Source: Streptomyces sp. NBC_00775 (GTDB taxonomy: Bacteria > Actinomycetota > Actinomycetes > Streptomycetales > Streptomycetaceae). From it: a stretch of DNA of 64,000 bases. This document shows positions 1 through 9,994 of this stretch, piece by piece. The notes below the pieces were generated by a model. The model did not search any database, had not been told where the DNA came from, and was given only the letters and a program-made list of their open reading frames with translations. The stretch is from positions 5,828,001-5,892,000 of the forward strand of contig NZ_CP108938.1 in assembly GCF_036347135.1 (NCBI RefSeq), read 5' to 3'. The stretch's first letter is position 1; each line of letters begins with the position of its first letter. The position numbers were made by a program, and so were the translations under genes.

Positions 1-1
1 A

Positions 2-1321
2 CTGCTCATCCTCGGCCCCAACCGCACGTTCCTCTCGTACATCTCGGAGGTCCTGCCCGCCCTCGGCGAGACAGGCGTACGGCAGTCGACGATCGGGGAC
101 GAGATCGCCCGGCACCCGGTGACGGCGCAGGACGACGAGCGTGCGGCCGTCGTCAAGCACGATCCCCGGATGGCGGAGGTGCTGCGCCGGGCTCTGTACG
201 GGAACATCGGCAGGCCCGCCGACTCCCTCGCCGTACCGGACGGCTCGTACTGCTGGCGGGTCCCCGTCGGCGTACTCCGTCGCATCGTGGACGACGTACG
301 CGCCGAGGAACCCCCGTACGCCGTCGGGCGCGAGCGGGTGCGGACGCGGGCCGTGCGGTACGTACAGGAGCAGGCCGAACGGCGTGCCTGGCCGTGCACG
401 AACGCCTGGCTGCAGAAGATCTCGCGGGCCCGGCCGGTCGGCGCGTACGTCGAAGCGGTGTGGCCCAAGGTGCGTGCGGAGGAGCTCGTCGCCGGGTTGC
501 TCACCGACCCCGACGCGCTCGCCGCGGCGGCGGACGGGGTCCTGGACGCGGACGAGCAGAAGGCGGTCCTGTGGGCGAAGCCGCCGCGTTCGTGGAAGTC
601 GGCGCGGTGGTCCGCTGCCGATCTCGTCCTCCTCGACGAGGTCGCCGGGCTCATCGAACACCCCGAGGGATACGGGCACTTGGTCATCGACGAGGCCCAG
701 GACCTGTCGCCGATGGAGTGCCGGGCGATCGCACGGCGGGCGTCGTTCGGATCGCTGACGGTGCTCGGCGACCTCGCGCAGGGCACGACGCCGTGGGCGG
801 CGCGGGAATGGGGCGACCTCCTCGGCCACCTGGGGAAGCCGGACGCCGCGGTCGTACCGCTGACGACCGGCTTCCGGGTGCCCGGTGCCGTCGTGGAACT
901 CGCCAACCGGCTGCTGGCCCGGCTGGATGTGGCGGTGCCGCCCGCTCAGTCCCTGCGCCGGGACGGCGAGTTGAGGATCCGGGCGGTGTCCGACGTCCTG
1001 CCCGCGACCGTCTCCGCCGTGCGCGACGCGCTCACGCACGAGGGCTCCGTCGGGGTGATCGCCGCCGACGCGGATGTCGTACGCGTACGGGAGGCACTCG
1101 GCGCCGAGGGGATCGCGGCGGCGGGCCCCGACGAACTGGGCGCGCGCGTCGCGGTGCTGCCCGCCGCTCTCGCCAAGGGACTTGAGTACGACCATGTCGT
1201 GGCCGTCGAACCGGCGGCCGTTGCGGAGGCGGAGGCACGGGGGCTGCACCGGCTGTACGTGGTGCTGACGCGGGCGGTGTCCCGGCTGGACGTGGTGCAC
1301 TCACGCCCGCTCCCCTGGTGA
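2..1321 (+). CDS. HelD-like UvrD/Rep-family helicase, C-terminal part (5' truncated by window edge)
   Basis: The reading frame is open from base 2, so the N-terminus and Walker A lie outside the window. The visible 439 residues begin GPNRTFLSYISEVLP, typical of the region just after the first ATPase half in HelD proteins. A Walker B-like LVIDEAQDLSP follows near residue 225, then LGDLAQGTTPW, the motif V-like AKGLEYDHVVAVEP, and the final LYVVLTRAVSRLDVVH. HelD proteins remove or recycle stalled RNA polymerase, acting in the cytoplasm. The short C-terminal domain fits HelD better than UvrD or PcrA. It ends 64 bases before the convergent SDR gene. The family call is firm; the precise HelD class is an inference. 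Confidence 0.85.
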   Translation: MLILGPNRTFLSYISEVLPALGETGVRQSTIGDEIARHPVTAQDDERAAVVKHDPRMAEVLRRALYGNIGRPADSLAVPDGSYCWRVPVGVLRRIVDDVRAEEPPYAVGRERVRTRAVRYVQEQAERRAWPCTNAWLQKISRARPVGAYVEAVWPKVRAEELVAGLLTDPDALAAAADGVLDADEQKAVLWAKPPRSWKSARWSAADLVLLDEVAGLIEHPEGYGHLVIDEAQDLSPMECRAIARRASFGSLTVLGDLAQGTTPWAAREWGDLLGHLGKPDAAVVPLTTGFRVPGAVVELANRLLARLDVAVPPAQSLRRDGELRIRAVSDVLPATVSAVRDALTHEGSVGVIAADADVVRVREALGAEGIAAAGPDELGARVAVLPAALAKGLEYDHVVAVEPAAVAEAEARGLHRLYVVLTRAVSRLDVVHSRPLPW

Positions 1322-1385
1322 GTGACCAGAGGCCGGTAACCAACGGCAAGTAACCAGTGGCCAGTTACCCGTCACCTGTCACCTG

Positions 1386-2054
1386 TCACCAGGGGATCGG
1401 CGCGCCGTCGCGGAAGAAGCCGCCGGTGGGGCCGTCGTCCGGGAGGGTGGCCGCCCAGACGACGCTCGCGGCACCCTCCTCGACCGGCCGGCCGCCGGGT
1501 CCGCCCATGTCCGTGGCGACCCAGCCCGGGCAGACGGCGTTCACCAGGACCCCGTCGGCGCGCAGCTCGGCGGCGAGCATGCGGGTGAGGGCGTTGAGGG
1601 CCGTCTTGGTCGCGGAGTACGCCGGGGTGCCGCCGCCCATGCTCGCCAGGGACGCGGCCTCGCTGGAGACGTTGACGATGCGCGGGTGTGCGCCGGCACG
1701 GAGAAGGGGGAGCAGCGCCTGGGTCAGCCGCCAGGGGCCGTACAGATTCGTCTCCGCCGCCTCGCGTACGACGTCCAGGTCGGCGGTGGTGGCGTGTTGC
1801 CAGGTGTCGTACGTGATCGCCGCGTTGTTGATCAGGACGTCGAGGGCGGTGAGGTCCCGGGCTGCCGCGTCGATGTCCGCCGGGGAGGTGACGTCGAGGC
1901 GGAGGGGGCGGGCGTTCGGCCCGACGTCCTCGGCCGCCGCCCTGGCCGCCTCGGCGGAACGCGCCGTGACGTACACGGTGTGCCCCGCGGCGGCCAGCTG
2001 CCGGGCGACTTCGTGGCCGATACCGCGGTTGGCGCCGGTGACGAGGGCGATCAC
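1386..2054 (-). CDS. SDR family NAD(P)-dependent oxidoreductase
   Basis: This 222-residue short-chain dehydrogenase starts VIALVTGANRGIGHEVA, the glycine-rich cofactor motif. It has the NNA motif (LINNAAITYD), the catalytic Ser region VNVSSEAAS and the active-site YSATK. I chose the GTG start at 2054 because it overlaps the stop of the upstream gene as GTGA, which implies translational coupling. An in-frame start at 2084 would add ten residues lying inside that gene. It should form an operon with the nitroreductase-hemerythrin protein. The C-terminal GGFFRDGAPIPW resembles carbonyl-reductase-like SDRs. The substrate cannot be told. Confidence 0.88.
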   Translation of the reverse strand: MIALVTGANRGIGHEVARQLAAAGHTVYVTARSAEAARAAAEDVGPNARPLRLDVTSPADIDAAARDLTALDVLINNAAITYDTWQHATTADLDVVREAAETNLYGPWRLTQALLPLLRAGAHPRIVNVSSEAASLASMGGGTPAYSATKTALNALTRMLAAELRADGVLVNAVCPGWVATDMGGPGGRPVEEGAASVVWAATLPDDGPTGGFFRDGAPIPW

Positions 2055-2935
2055 TCGACGGCCCCGGCCGCCGGGTCCGTCCATGCCGCCGGTGCTGTCG
2101 CTGGGGTCAGAAGTGGGATCAACTGCTCTTCCTCGTACGTCAGATGGGCTTCGAGGTCGGCGGTCAGGCGTTCCACCTCGGAGAGTACGTGACCGGGGTC
2201 CGCGTCCTCGGCAGCGACAACCCGGCGGAGCTCTTCGAGGAGGCCCGCGATCCGTTCGTGTTCCTGGCGCAGGCGGTCCAGGGCCGGGGCAAGTTCGGGA
2301 TGGCGGCCGGCGAGGAACGGGAAGATGCCGAGCTCCTCGCCGGTGTGGTGGTTGTGGAGGCCCTGGCAGAGGGTGAGGCAGTTGACGGGGAGCTGGGCGC
2401 CGAGCGCCGGCCCCTGCTCCGCGACCTCCTTGCGCACCAGGGCGAGTTCACGCCGGAAGGCGTCGTGGACGACCTTCAGGGCGTCCGCCATGGAGCCCGC
2501 GTTGACGTTCGGCGGGCCGTCCTTCGGGATCGCGTGCAGGGCGACGACGGGGATGACACGAGCCGTCTTCGCCTGGTACTCCGCCCACCCCGGGTCGGCC
2601 TCCACCGCGCGGGCGAAGACGGCGTCACGTTCGGCGCCTTCGAGTACGACCGCATCCGCCTCGTAGGTGAAGACACCGTCCTCGACGGTCAGCCGCGGGT
2701 TCGCGACGAGATTGTGGAACCAGTCGGGGTGCTGGGGCGCGCCCCCGGCCGACGCGATGACGAGCACGCGCTCGCCGCCGTCGGGGTAGAAGCCGACGGG
2801 GGTCGTGTGCGGGGTTCCCGTCCGTGCGCCGGTGGTTGTCAGCAGGAGCAGCCGGGCTCCTTCGAAATAACCGCCGACGCGTCCGTTGTTGGCGCGGAAT
2901 TCATCGATGACCTGCTCATTGAAGGGGTTGGGCAT
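2051..2935 (-). CDS. F420-type nitroreductase (Ddn family) fused to a hemerythrin HHE domain
   Basis: This 294-residue protein has two domains. Residues 1-150 match the deazaflavin-dependent nitroreductase family (FNEQVIDEFRANNGRVGG, then LLLTTTGARTGTPHTTPV and HPDWFHNLVANPRLTVE). Residues from about 160 form a helical HHE domain, with His and Glu ligands spread over VVHDAFRREL, GLHNHHTGEE, RQEHERIA and LEAHLTYEEE, expected to bind a di-iron centre. The ATG at 2935 gives the family N-terminus MPNPFNEQ; upstream codons look non-coding. It is the first gene of a two-gene unit with the SDR. The fusion suggests a redox or oxygen-linked role for an F420-dependent enzyme, but no substrate is known. 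Confidence 0.85.
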   Translation of the reverse strand: MPNPFNEQVIDEFRANNGRVGGYFEGARLLLLTTTGARTGTPHTTPVGFYPDGGERVLVIASAGGAPQHPDWFHNLVANPRLTVEDGVFTYEADAVVLEGAERDAVFARAVEADPGWAEYQAKTARVIPVVALHAIPKDGPPNVNAGSMADALKVVHDAFRRELALVRKEVAEQGPALGAQLPVNCLTLCQGLHNHHTGEELGIFPFLAGRHPELAPALDRLRQEHERIAGLLEELRRVVAAEDADPGHVLSEVERLTADLEAHLTYEEEQLIPLLTPATAPAAWTDPAAGAVE

Positions 2936-3274
2936 TCGCTGCTTTCTTTTGTTTTCGGGCAGGAGGAATTGCCGCGGGGCGAATGCGGCGTGCATGCGGC
3001 GCGCATGTGGATTGATCGCAGCCCGCGGTGCGGAATGTGGTGCGTGAAGGCGCGCTCCGTCCCCAACAGGGGGTGCGCACAAGGAAGGCGTACGAAGACG
3101 TCGTACGAAGAAAGCGCAGGCGGGGCTCTACCCCGCCCCGGCCTCACTCGGAGGCCGGGCAACCAACTCGCTCACGGCACAAGGCCGACCCGGCAGTCAT
3201 GGACGTCACGCTAATGCCGGGTGCGGCCTTAATGCAATGGGCTATTCCCTGCCCAAGCGATTTCGCGCATATTT

Positions 3275-4162
3275 TCAGGCATCCAGGGCGGCGACTTCCA
3301 GTTCGCCGAGGCGGTCCGGGTCTGCGATGACGTCGATTCCGGTGATCAGGTCGTCGTCCGTGAGCGTGAAGGTCAGGACCAGGCGGAGGCGGCCGAGGGG
3401 GGCCATGGCCAGGCCGACCGTTCCGTCGAGAAGGGCGGGGCCGGTGAAGTGGGCGCGGCCGGTGGCGGCCATCGCGCCCTTGGCGACGGTGATCGCGCCG
3501 CTGACGACGACCGGTTCCGGGGTGGGGATGACGAACGTGTCGGCGTGCAGGACGACGTCTGGGTGGAGGAGGGCGACCAGGGCCTCGAAGTCGCCGCCGC
3601 GGGTCGCGGCGAGGAAGGCGTCGACGACGCGGCGCCGGCGGGTCAGATCGGCCTCGGGCAGCGGGGAGGCTCCCTTGACCCGGCGCCGGGCGCGGCTCGC
3701 GAGCTGCCGTACGGCGGCGGGTGAGCGTTCGAGCATCGGGCCGATGTCGTCGAAGGGCACGGCGAACATGTCGTGCAGGACGAAGGCGAGCCGTTCCGCG
3801 GGAGAGAGCGTGTCGAGGACGACGAGCAGGGCGACGCCGACGGAGTCGGCCAGCACGGCTTCCTCTTCCGGGTCGCCGCCGTCCTCCGGGGCGACGGCCG
3901 GGTCGGTGAGCCGTACGTCGAGAGGTTCCTCGCGCTGCCGTTCGCGCGTGCGCAGCAGGTTCAGGCACACCCGCGCCACGACCGTGGTCAGCCACCCGGC
4001 GATGTTCTCGATGTCGTCGGTGTCGGCACGGCTGGCGCGCAACCAGGCTTCCTGGAGCGCGTCATCGGCCTCGCTCACCGAGCCGAGCATCCGGTAGGCC
4101 ACCGCCCGCAGATGCGTCCGGTGCTCCTCGAAACGCTCCGCCAGCCATGCGCTCTCGCCCAC
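3275..4162 (-). CDS. SnoaL-domain ECF sigma factor (ECF41/ECF56-like)
   Basis: The N-terminal half (295 aa in total) has sigma region 2 (RMLGSVSEADDALQEAWLRA) and region 4 (LAFVLHDMFAVPFDDIGPML, then RSPAAVRQLASRARRRV). Residues from about 185 form a SnoaL-like extension (RVVDAFLAATRGGDFEALV) ending in DPDRLGELE, a variant of the ECF41 NPDKL motif. WLPEP and DGGGK, present in the two other ECFs here, are absent, so this is a diverged member or the related ECF56 group. In such sigma factors the fused domain modulates activity instead of a classical anti-sigma factor. The GTG start has an AAGGAA-type RBS. The gene diverges from an NAD(P)-binding oxidoreductase, its likely target. Confidence 0.88.
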   Translation of the reverse strand: MGESAWLAERFEEHRTHLRAVAYRMLGSVSEADDALQEAWLRASRADTDDIENIAGWLTTVVARVCLNLLRTRERQREEPLDVRLTDPAVAPEDGGDPEEEAVLADSVGVALLVVLDTLSPAERLAFVLHDMFAVPFDDIGPMLERSPAAVRQLASRARRRVKGASPLPEADLTRRRRVVDAFLAATRGGDFEALVALLHPDVVLHADTFVIPTPEPVVVSGAITVAKGAMAATGRAHFTGPALLDGTVGLAMAPLGRLRLVLTFTLTDDDLITGIDVIADPDRLGELEVAALDA

Positions 4163-4164
4163 CG

Positions 4165-4191
4165 TGTCACATTCCTTCCGCGCGGGGTGTC
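4165..4191 (+). promoter_or_regulatory. Candidate ECF41-type promoter for the NAD(P)-binding oxidoreductase gene
   Basis: TGTCACA (4165-4171) is followed after 16 bases by TGTC (4188-4191). The spacing and -35 box match those at 10994-11020 and 11102-11128 beside the other two sigma genes. Transcription would start about 70 bases before the oxidoreductase ATG. On the other strand the -35 box lies in the 5' leader of the divergent sigma gene, next to its RBS. As I recall it, the published ECF41 motif is TGTCACA and CGTC; the T at the first -10 position is a deviation. Confidence 0.55.
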
Positions 4192-4268
4192 AGAGGAATA
4201 GAACACCGAGAACCCGCTGAGGGGACAGGGGTTTCCAACCTCCCGTCCTCACGAACCTGGGAGCAGCC

Positions 4269-5039
4269 ATGACCTCCACCCCCGCAACCGTCCTGGTCAC
4301 CGGCGGCACCGGCACGCTCGGAAGCCTTGCCGTCCCGCTGCTGCGGGAGGCCGGCCGCGACGTACGGGTGCTGAGCCGGCACGCCCGCGAGGCCACCGAC
4401 GGCGTCGAGTACGTGGCCGTCGACCTGTTGAAGGGCGAGGGCATCGACGCCGCGCTGACCGGCGTCGACACCGTCCTGCACCTCGCGGGCGGCCCCAAGG
4501 GCGACGACATCGCGACCCGCAACCTGGTGCGGGCCGCGCGGACCGCGGGCGTACGGCACCTCGTGTACATCTCGGTCGTCGGCGCGGACCGCGTCCCGCT
4601 GGCCTGGCTCAGGTCGAAGCTGGACGCCGAGCGGACCATCGCGGAATCCGGGGTGCCGTGGACGACACTGCGGGCCGCCCAGTTCCACGAGTTGACGCTG
4701 AAGATGGTGCAGACGATGGCGAAGATGCCGGTCTTCCCGGTCCCCGGCGGGCTGCGCCTCCAGCCGGTCGACGCGCGCGACGTCGCGGCCCGCATCGCCG
4801 AACTCACCCTCGGCAGCCCGGCCGGCCTGGTGCCCGACCTCACCGGACCCCAGGTGTACGGCCTGGACGACCTGGCCCGCGGCTACCTCAAGGCCCGCGG
4901 CAAGCGCCGCCCGATGATGCCGCTCCGCATCCCCGGCAAGGCGGGACGCGCCTACCGCGCGGGCGACAACCTGACGCTGGCCGGAGCGGACACCGGCAAG
5001 CGGAGTTGGGAGGACTTCTTGGCGGAGCGGGTGGGCTGA
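4269..5039 (+). CDS. NAD(P)H-binding SDR / NmrA-like oxidoreductase
   Basis: This 256-residue atypical SDR opens with TVLVTGGTGTLGSLAVPLL, the Rossmann motif. It continues with DTVLHLAGGPKGDD and VRHLVYISVVGADRV, and lacks a clear YxxxK, as is usual for NmrA-like and isoflavone-reductase-like proteins. The ATG at 4269 follows GGGAGCAGCC. It diverges from a SnoaL-domain ECF sigma factor and carries an ECF41-like promoter. Gene families of this kind (carboxymuconolactone decarboxylase, oxidoreductase, epimerase) are the known genomic partners of ECF41 sigma factors, so it is probably the output gene of that sigma. The substrate is unknown. Confidence 0.85.
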   Translation: MTSTPATVLVTGGTGTLGSLAVPLLREAGRDVRVLSRHAREATDGVEYVAVDLLKGEGIDAALTGVDTVLHLAGGPKGDDIATRNLVRAARTAGVRHLVYISVVGADRVPLAWLRSKLDAERTIAESGVPWTTLRAAQFHELTLKMVQTMAKMPVFPVPGGLRLQPVDARDVAARIAELTLGSPAGLVPDLTGPQVYGLDDLARGYLKARGKRRPMMPLRIPGKAGRAYRAGDNLTLAGADTGKRSWEDFLAERVG

Positions 5040-5148
5040 GCGGCGCCGGGTGAGCCGTGTGAGGGGAGCCGGGGAGGTGCGGGTGCTTGCCGTGCGCGCG
5101 GCGGAAATCCCCTCCACCCCGCCGCTCACCCGTCCATATGATCACCGA

Positions 5149-5697
5149 ATGATCGAAGGCAAGCTGGTACGGCTCAGGGCGCTGCGCGCCGACGACGTGG
5201 ACGCCCAGGTGCGCTGGCGCAACGACCCCGAGGTCGTGCACTGGGCCACCGGCGGTGACCCGCTCTTCGGCCCGGTCACCCGGGAGGCGGTGGCGCACTT
5301 CCACGAGGTCCGTCTGCGCGACGACCCGCGCGCGCAGCAGACGTTCACCGTGGAGGACCTGGCCGACGGCCGTGCGATCGGCATGGTCGACTACCGCGAC
5401 CTCGACTCCTTCGCCGGCCGGGCGACGGTCGGTATCACCATCGGCGAACGCGACCGCTGGGGCGGCGGCTACGGCTCCGAGGCCCTCCGCCTGCTGCTGG
5501 ACCACCTCTTCGGCGCCCTGCGACTGCACCGCGTCGAACTCGACACCTGGAGCGGCAACGAGCGTGCCCTGCGCGCCTTCCGCGCGATCGGGTTCGTGGA
5601 GGAGGGACGGCGCCGGGAGAGCGTACGCGTGGGCGGCAAGTGGTACGACGGCGTGGAGTTCGGACTCCTCCGGGAGGAGTGGACGTCCCGGGGCTGA
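5149..5697 (+). CDS. GNAT family N-acetyltransferase (RimJ/RimL type)
   Basis: This 182-residue protein has the RimJ/RimL-like layout: KLVRLRALRADDVDAQVRW at the N-terminus, the acetyl-CoA loop RWGGGYGSEALRLLLDHLF (about residues 103-121), and the closing VELDTWSGNERALRAFRAIGF followed by EEGRRRESVRVGGKWYD. Such enzymes acetylate small amines or protein N-termini. The ATG at 5149 gives the family start MIEGKLVRL; no strong RBS is visible. It lies 110 bases downstream of the oxidoreductase gene on the same strand and may be read through from it. The substrate is not predictable. Confidence 0.9.
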   Translation: MIEGKLVRLRALRADDVDAQVRWRNDPEVVHWATGGDPLFGPVTREAVAHFHEVRLRDDPRAQQTFTVEDLADGRAIGMVDYRDLDSFAGRATVGITIGERDRWGGGYGSEALRLLLDHLFGALRLHRVELDTWSGNERALRAFRAIGFVEEGRRRESVRVGGKWYDGVEFGLLREEWTSRG

Positions 5698-5711
5698 GGG
5701 GCCGTAGAGAG

Positions 5712-5747
5712 CACGTCTATCCTGCGGTTCACGTCTATCCTGCGGTT
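5712..5747. repeat. 18-bp tandem duplication directly upstream of a HAD-like gene
   Basis: The 17 bases ACGTCTATCCTGCGGTT occur twice with an 18-base period, and the second copy abuts the ATG at 5748. No ribosome binding site lies between the repeat and the start codon, so the repeat itself is the leader or contains the promoter. Confidence 0.85.
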
Positions 5748-6311
5748 ATGGACGGAAATGCGCCGCGTCCACTTCTCTTCCTCGACGTCGACGGACCACT
5801 CATCCCGTTCGGGGCAGGGCCGGAGCAGTACCCGGACGGATACCCGACGTACCCGGCACTCCCGGCACCCCCGGTGTCCCCGATGCGCCGGACCGGCCTC
5901 GGGCCCCAGCCGGCCGCGGTGAACCCACTGCTGACCAGGATCAATCCGGCCCATGGCCCGCGACTGGCGGCGTTGCCGTGCGATCTGGTGTGGGCCACGA
6001 CCTGGATGGCTGACGCGAACGAGTGCGTCGCGCCGTGGCTCGGCCTGCCGGAACTGCCCTTCGTGGTCTGGCCGGACCCCTCCGACTCCGACGAGGCCGA
6101 GTGGGGTGCGCCGCACTGGAAGACCCGCCCGCTCGTCCACTGGGCGTCCGGCCGCGACTTCCTCTGGGTCGACGACGAGATCACCGACGCCGACCGGACC
6201 TGGGTCGCCGCGCACCACCGTGGGCGAGCACTGCTGCATCGCGTGGATCACCGCCACGGCCTCACGGACGCGGACTTCGCCGCCCTCGAAGAGTGGCTGA
6301 CTCATTTCTGA
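5748..6311 (+). CDS. HAD-like hydrolase (HAD_SAK-type) family protein
   Basis: This 187-residue protein begins with a HAD motif I, PLLFLDVDGPLIPFG. A Thr-Trp pair (CDLVWATTWMADANE) and the late acidic motif FLWVDDEITDADRTW follow, the pattern of the HAD domains found alone in actinobacteria and in RNA-repair Swiss-army-knife proteins. The Asp-x-Asp nucleophile pair is intact. The ATG at 5748 sits directly after a tandem repeat without a good Shine-Dalgarno sequence, so a leaderless or weakly translated mRNA is possible. Its 3' end is 61 bases from the convergent UvrA-like gene. The biochemical role is unknown. Confidence 0.75.
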   Translation: MDGNAPRPLLFLDVDGPLIPFGAGPEQYPDGYPTYPALPAPPVSPMRRTGLGPQPAAVNPLLTRINPAHGPRLAALPCDLVWATTWMADANECVAPWLGLPELPFVVWPDPSDSDEAEWGAPHWKTRPLVHWASGRDFLWVDDEITDADRTWVAAHHRGRALLHRVDHRHGLTDADFAALEEWLTHF

Positions 6312-6372
6312 GGGCGGTTCCAGGCGTCCGTATCCTCGTGATCGTCGGCGCCGGTGTCCGTGAGGGCCTCCG

Positions 6373-8775
<2,403 letters not shown>

Positions 8776-9005
8776 CGTGTCTCCCTCTCGTGGGCCTCTT
8801 GGGCGGGGCCGCCTTCGCGGTCTCCGTCGGCGTCGCCTGGATCGACCTGACTGGCTTCGAGTAGCCGGCCGCGAGTAGTACGTCCGTTTTTGGCCGCGAC
8901 CGCCGGACGGCTCGGCGGAGCGCGTTGAAGCCTGTGACGGTCAGGCTAGTTGCGGCTTCGTGCCCCGCGCTTCTCGAATCCTGATCGGTACGGGAATCCT
9001 GCCCG

Positions 9006-9053
9006 GTCCGGTGGTCCGGTGGTCCGGTGGTCTCGTGGTCCTGTGGTCCGGAA
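9006..9053. repeat. Six 8-bp tandem repeats (GTCCGGTG type) after the ECF41 operon
   Basis: Six consecutive octamers (three exact GTCCGGTG, then GTCTCGTG, GTCCTGTG, GTCCGGAA) end six bases before the complement of the sigma-factor stop codon. The block lies between the sigma gene and the UvrA-like gene. Confidence 0.85.
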
Positions 9054-9058
9054 GGCGG

Positions 9059-9994
9059 TCAGCTCTTCCGGTCGACCGGTGGCCGGCTCGCCTCTCTCGC
9101 CTCGCGGGTGACCGCCCAGGCGTCCGCCACCGGACCCACGTGCCCGAGCTTGTCGGGGTTGATGACCGAGCGGATCGCCTGGATCCGTCCGTCGAGGATG
9201 TCGAGCCCCAAGGTGTTGACGACCTTGCCGTCCCGGTCGCGGAAGACCGCGCCCGGCTGGCCGTTCACCTCCTGCGGCTCCACCACGCCGCCGATACGGA
9301 CGAACGGCGTGGCGATCGCGGCGAGCAGCCGGGCCACGTTCTCGGCGCCGAAGATGCCGCTGCCCCACTGCGGGGCCTTGCCGCCGCTGTCCCCGACCAT
9401 CGACACGTCGGCGGCGAGCAGCTCCCGCAGCCCGTCGACGTCCCCTTCTCTGAACGCGTCGAAGAATCGCCCGGCGAGTTCCTCGCGCTCCCTGCGGTCG
9501 GCCTCGAACCGGGGCCGGCCCGCGTCCATGTGGCGCCGCGCCCGCACCGCCAGCTGGCGGCACGCAGCCTCCGAGCGCCCGACCGCCGACGCGACCTCGG
9601 GGAAGCCGAAGCAGAACACCTCCCGCAGGACGAAGACGGCGCGCTCCAGCGGGCTGAGCCGCTCCAGCAGCAACAGGGCCGCCATCGACACGGAGTCGGC
9701 CAGCTCCGCCGACCGCGCCGGATCCTCGTAGGGGTCGGTCAGCAGCGGCTCGGGGAACCACGATCCGACGTACTCCTCCCGCCGGACACGGGCCGAGCGC
9801 AGTACGTCGATCGAGACCCGGGTGACCACGGCCGAGAGGAAGGCCTTGGCCGACGCGGGCTGTGCCCGGGAGGCCGCGAAGCGCAGCCAGCTCTCCTGGA
9901 CCGCGTCCTCGGCCTCGCTCACGCTGCCCAGGATCCGGTAGGCGATCGAGAACAGCAGCGGTCGTAGCTCCTCGAACTCCTCGGTCCGGGTCAC
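9059..9994 (-). CDS. ECF41-type sigma factor with SnoaL-like C-terminal domain
   Basis: This 311-residue sigma factor has region 2 (YRILGSVSEAEDAVQESWLR), the ECF41 linker signature WFPEPLLTDP, region 4 (RAVFVLREVFCFGFPEVASA), and a SnoaL-like C-terminal domain with DSGGKAPQW (DGGGK motif) and VINPDKLGH (NPDKL motif). These motifs define ECF41, where the fused domain regulates the sigma. The GTG start at 9994 overlaps the stop of the epimerase gene as GTGA, so both proteins should be translationally coupled. The operon promoter upstream of the epimerase has the exact ECF41-like consensus, implying autoregulation. Confidence 0.93.
   Translation of the reverse strand: MTRTEEFEELRPLLFSIAYRILGSVSEAEDAVQESWLRFAASRAQPASAKAFLSAVVTRVSIDVLRSARVRREEYVGSWFPEPLLTDPYEDPARSAELADSVSMAALLLLERLSPLERAVFVLREVFCFGFPEVASAVGRSEAACRQLAVRARRHMDAGRPRFEADRREREELAGRFFDAFREGDVDGLRELLAADVSMVGDSGGKAPQWGSGIFGAENVARLLAAIATPFVRIGGVVEPQEVNGQPGAVFRDRDGKVVNTLGLDILDGRIQAIRSVINPDKLGHVGPVADAWAVTREAREASRPPVDRKS

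Noticed and set aside
1321..1391. GTCACCT tandem units and GGTAAC/GTTACC pairs between the helicase and SDR genes
   Set aside because: They may form a weak terminator, but pairing is imperfect and the repeat is too short to interpret.
2144..3214. 356-codon plus-strand frame opposite the nitroreductase-hemerythrin gene
   Set aside because: Shadow frame; the minus strand encodes two complete domains.
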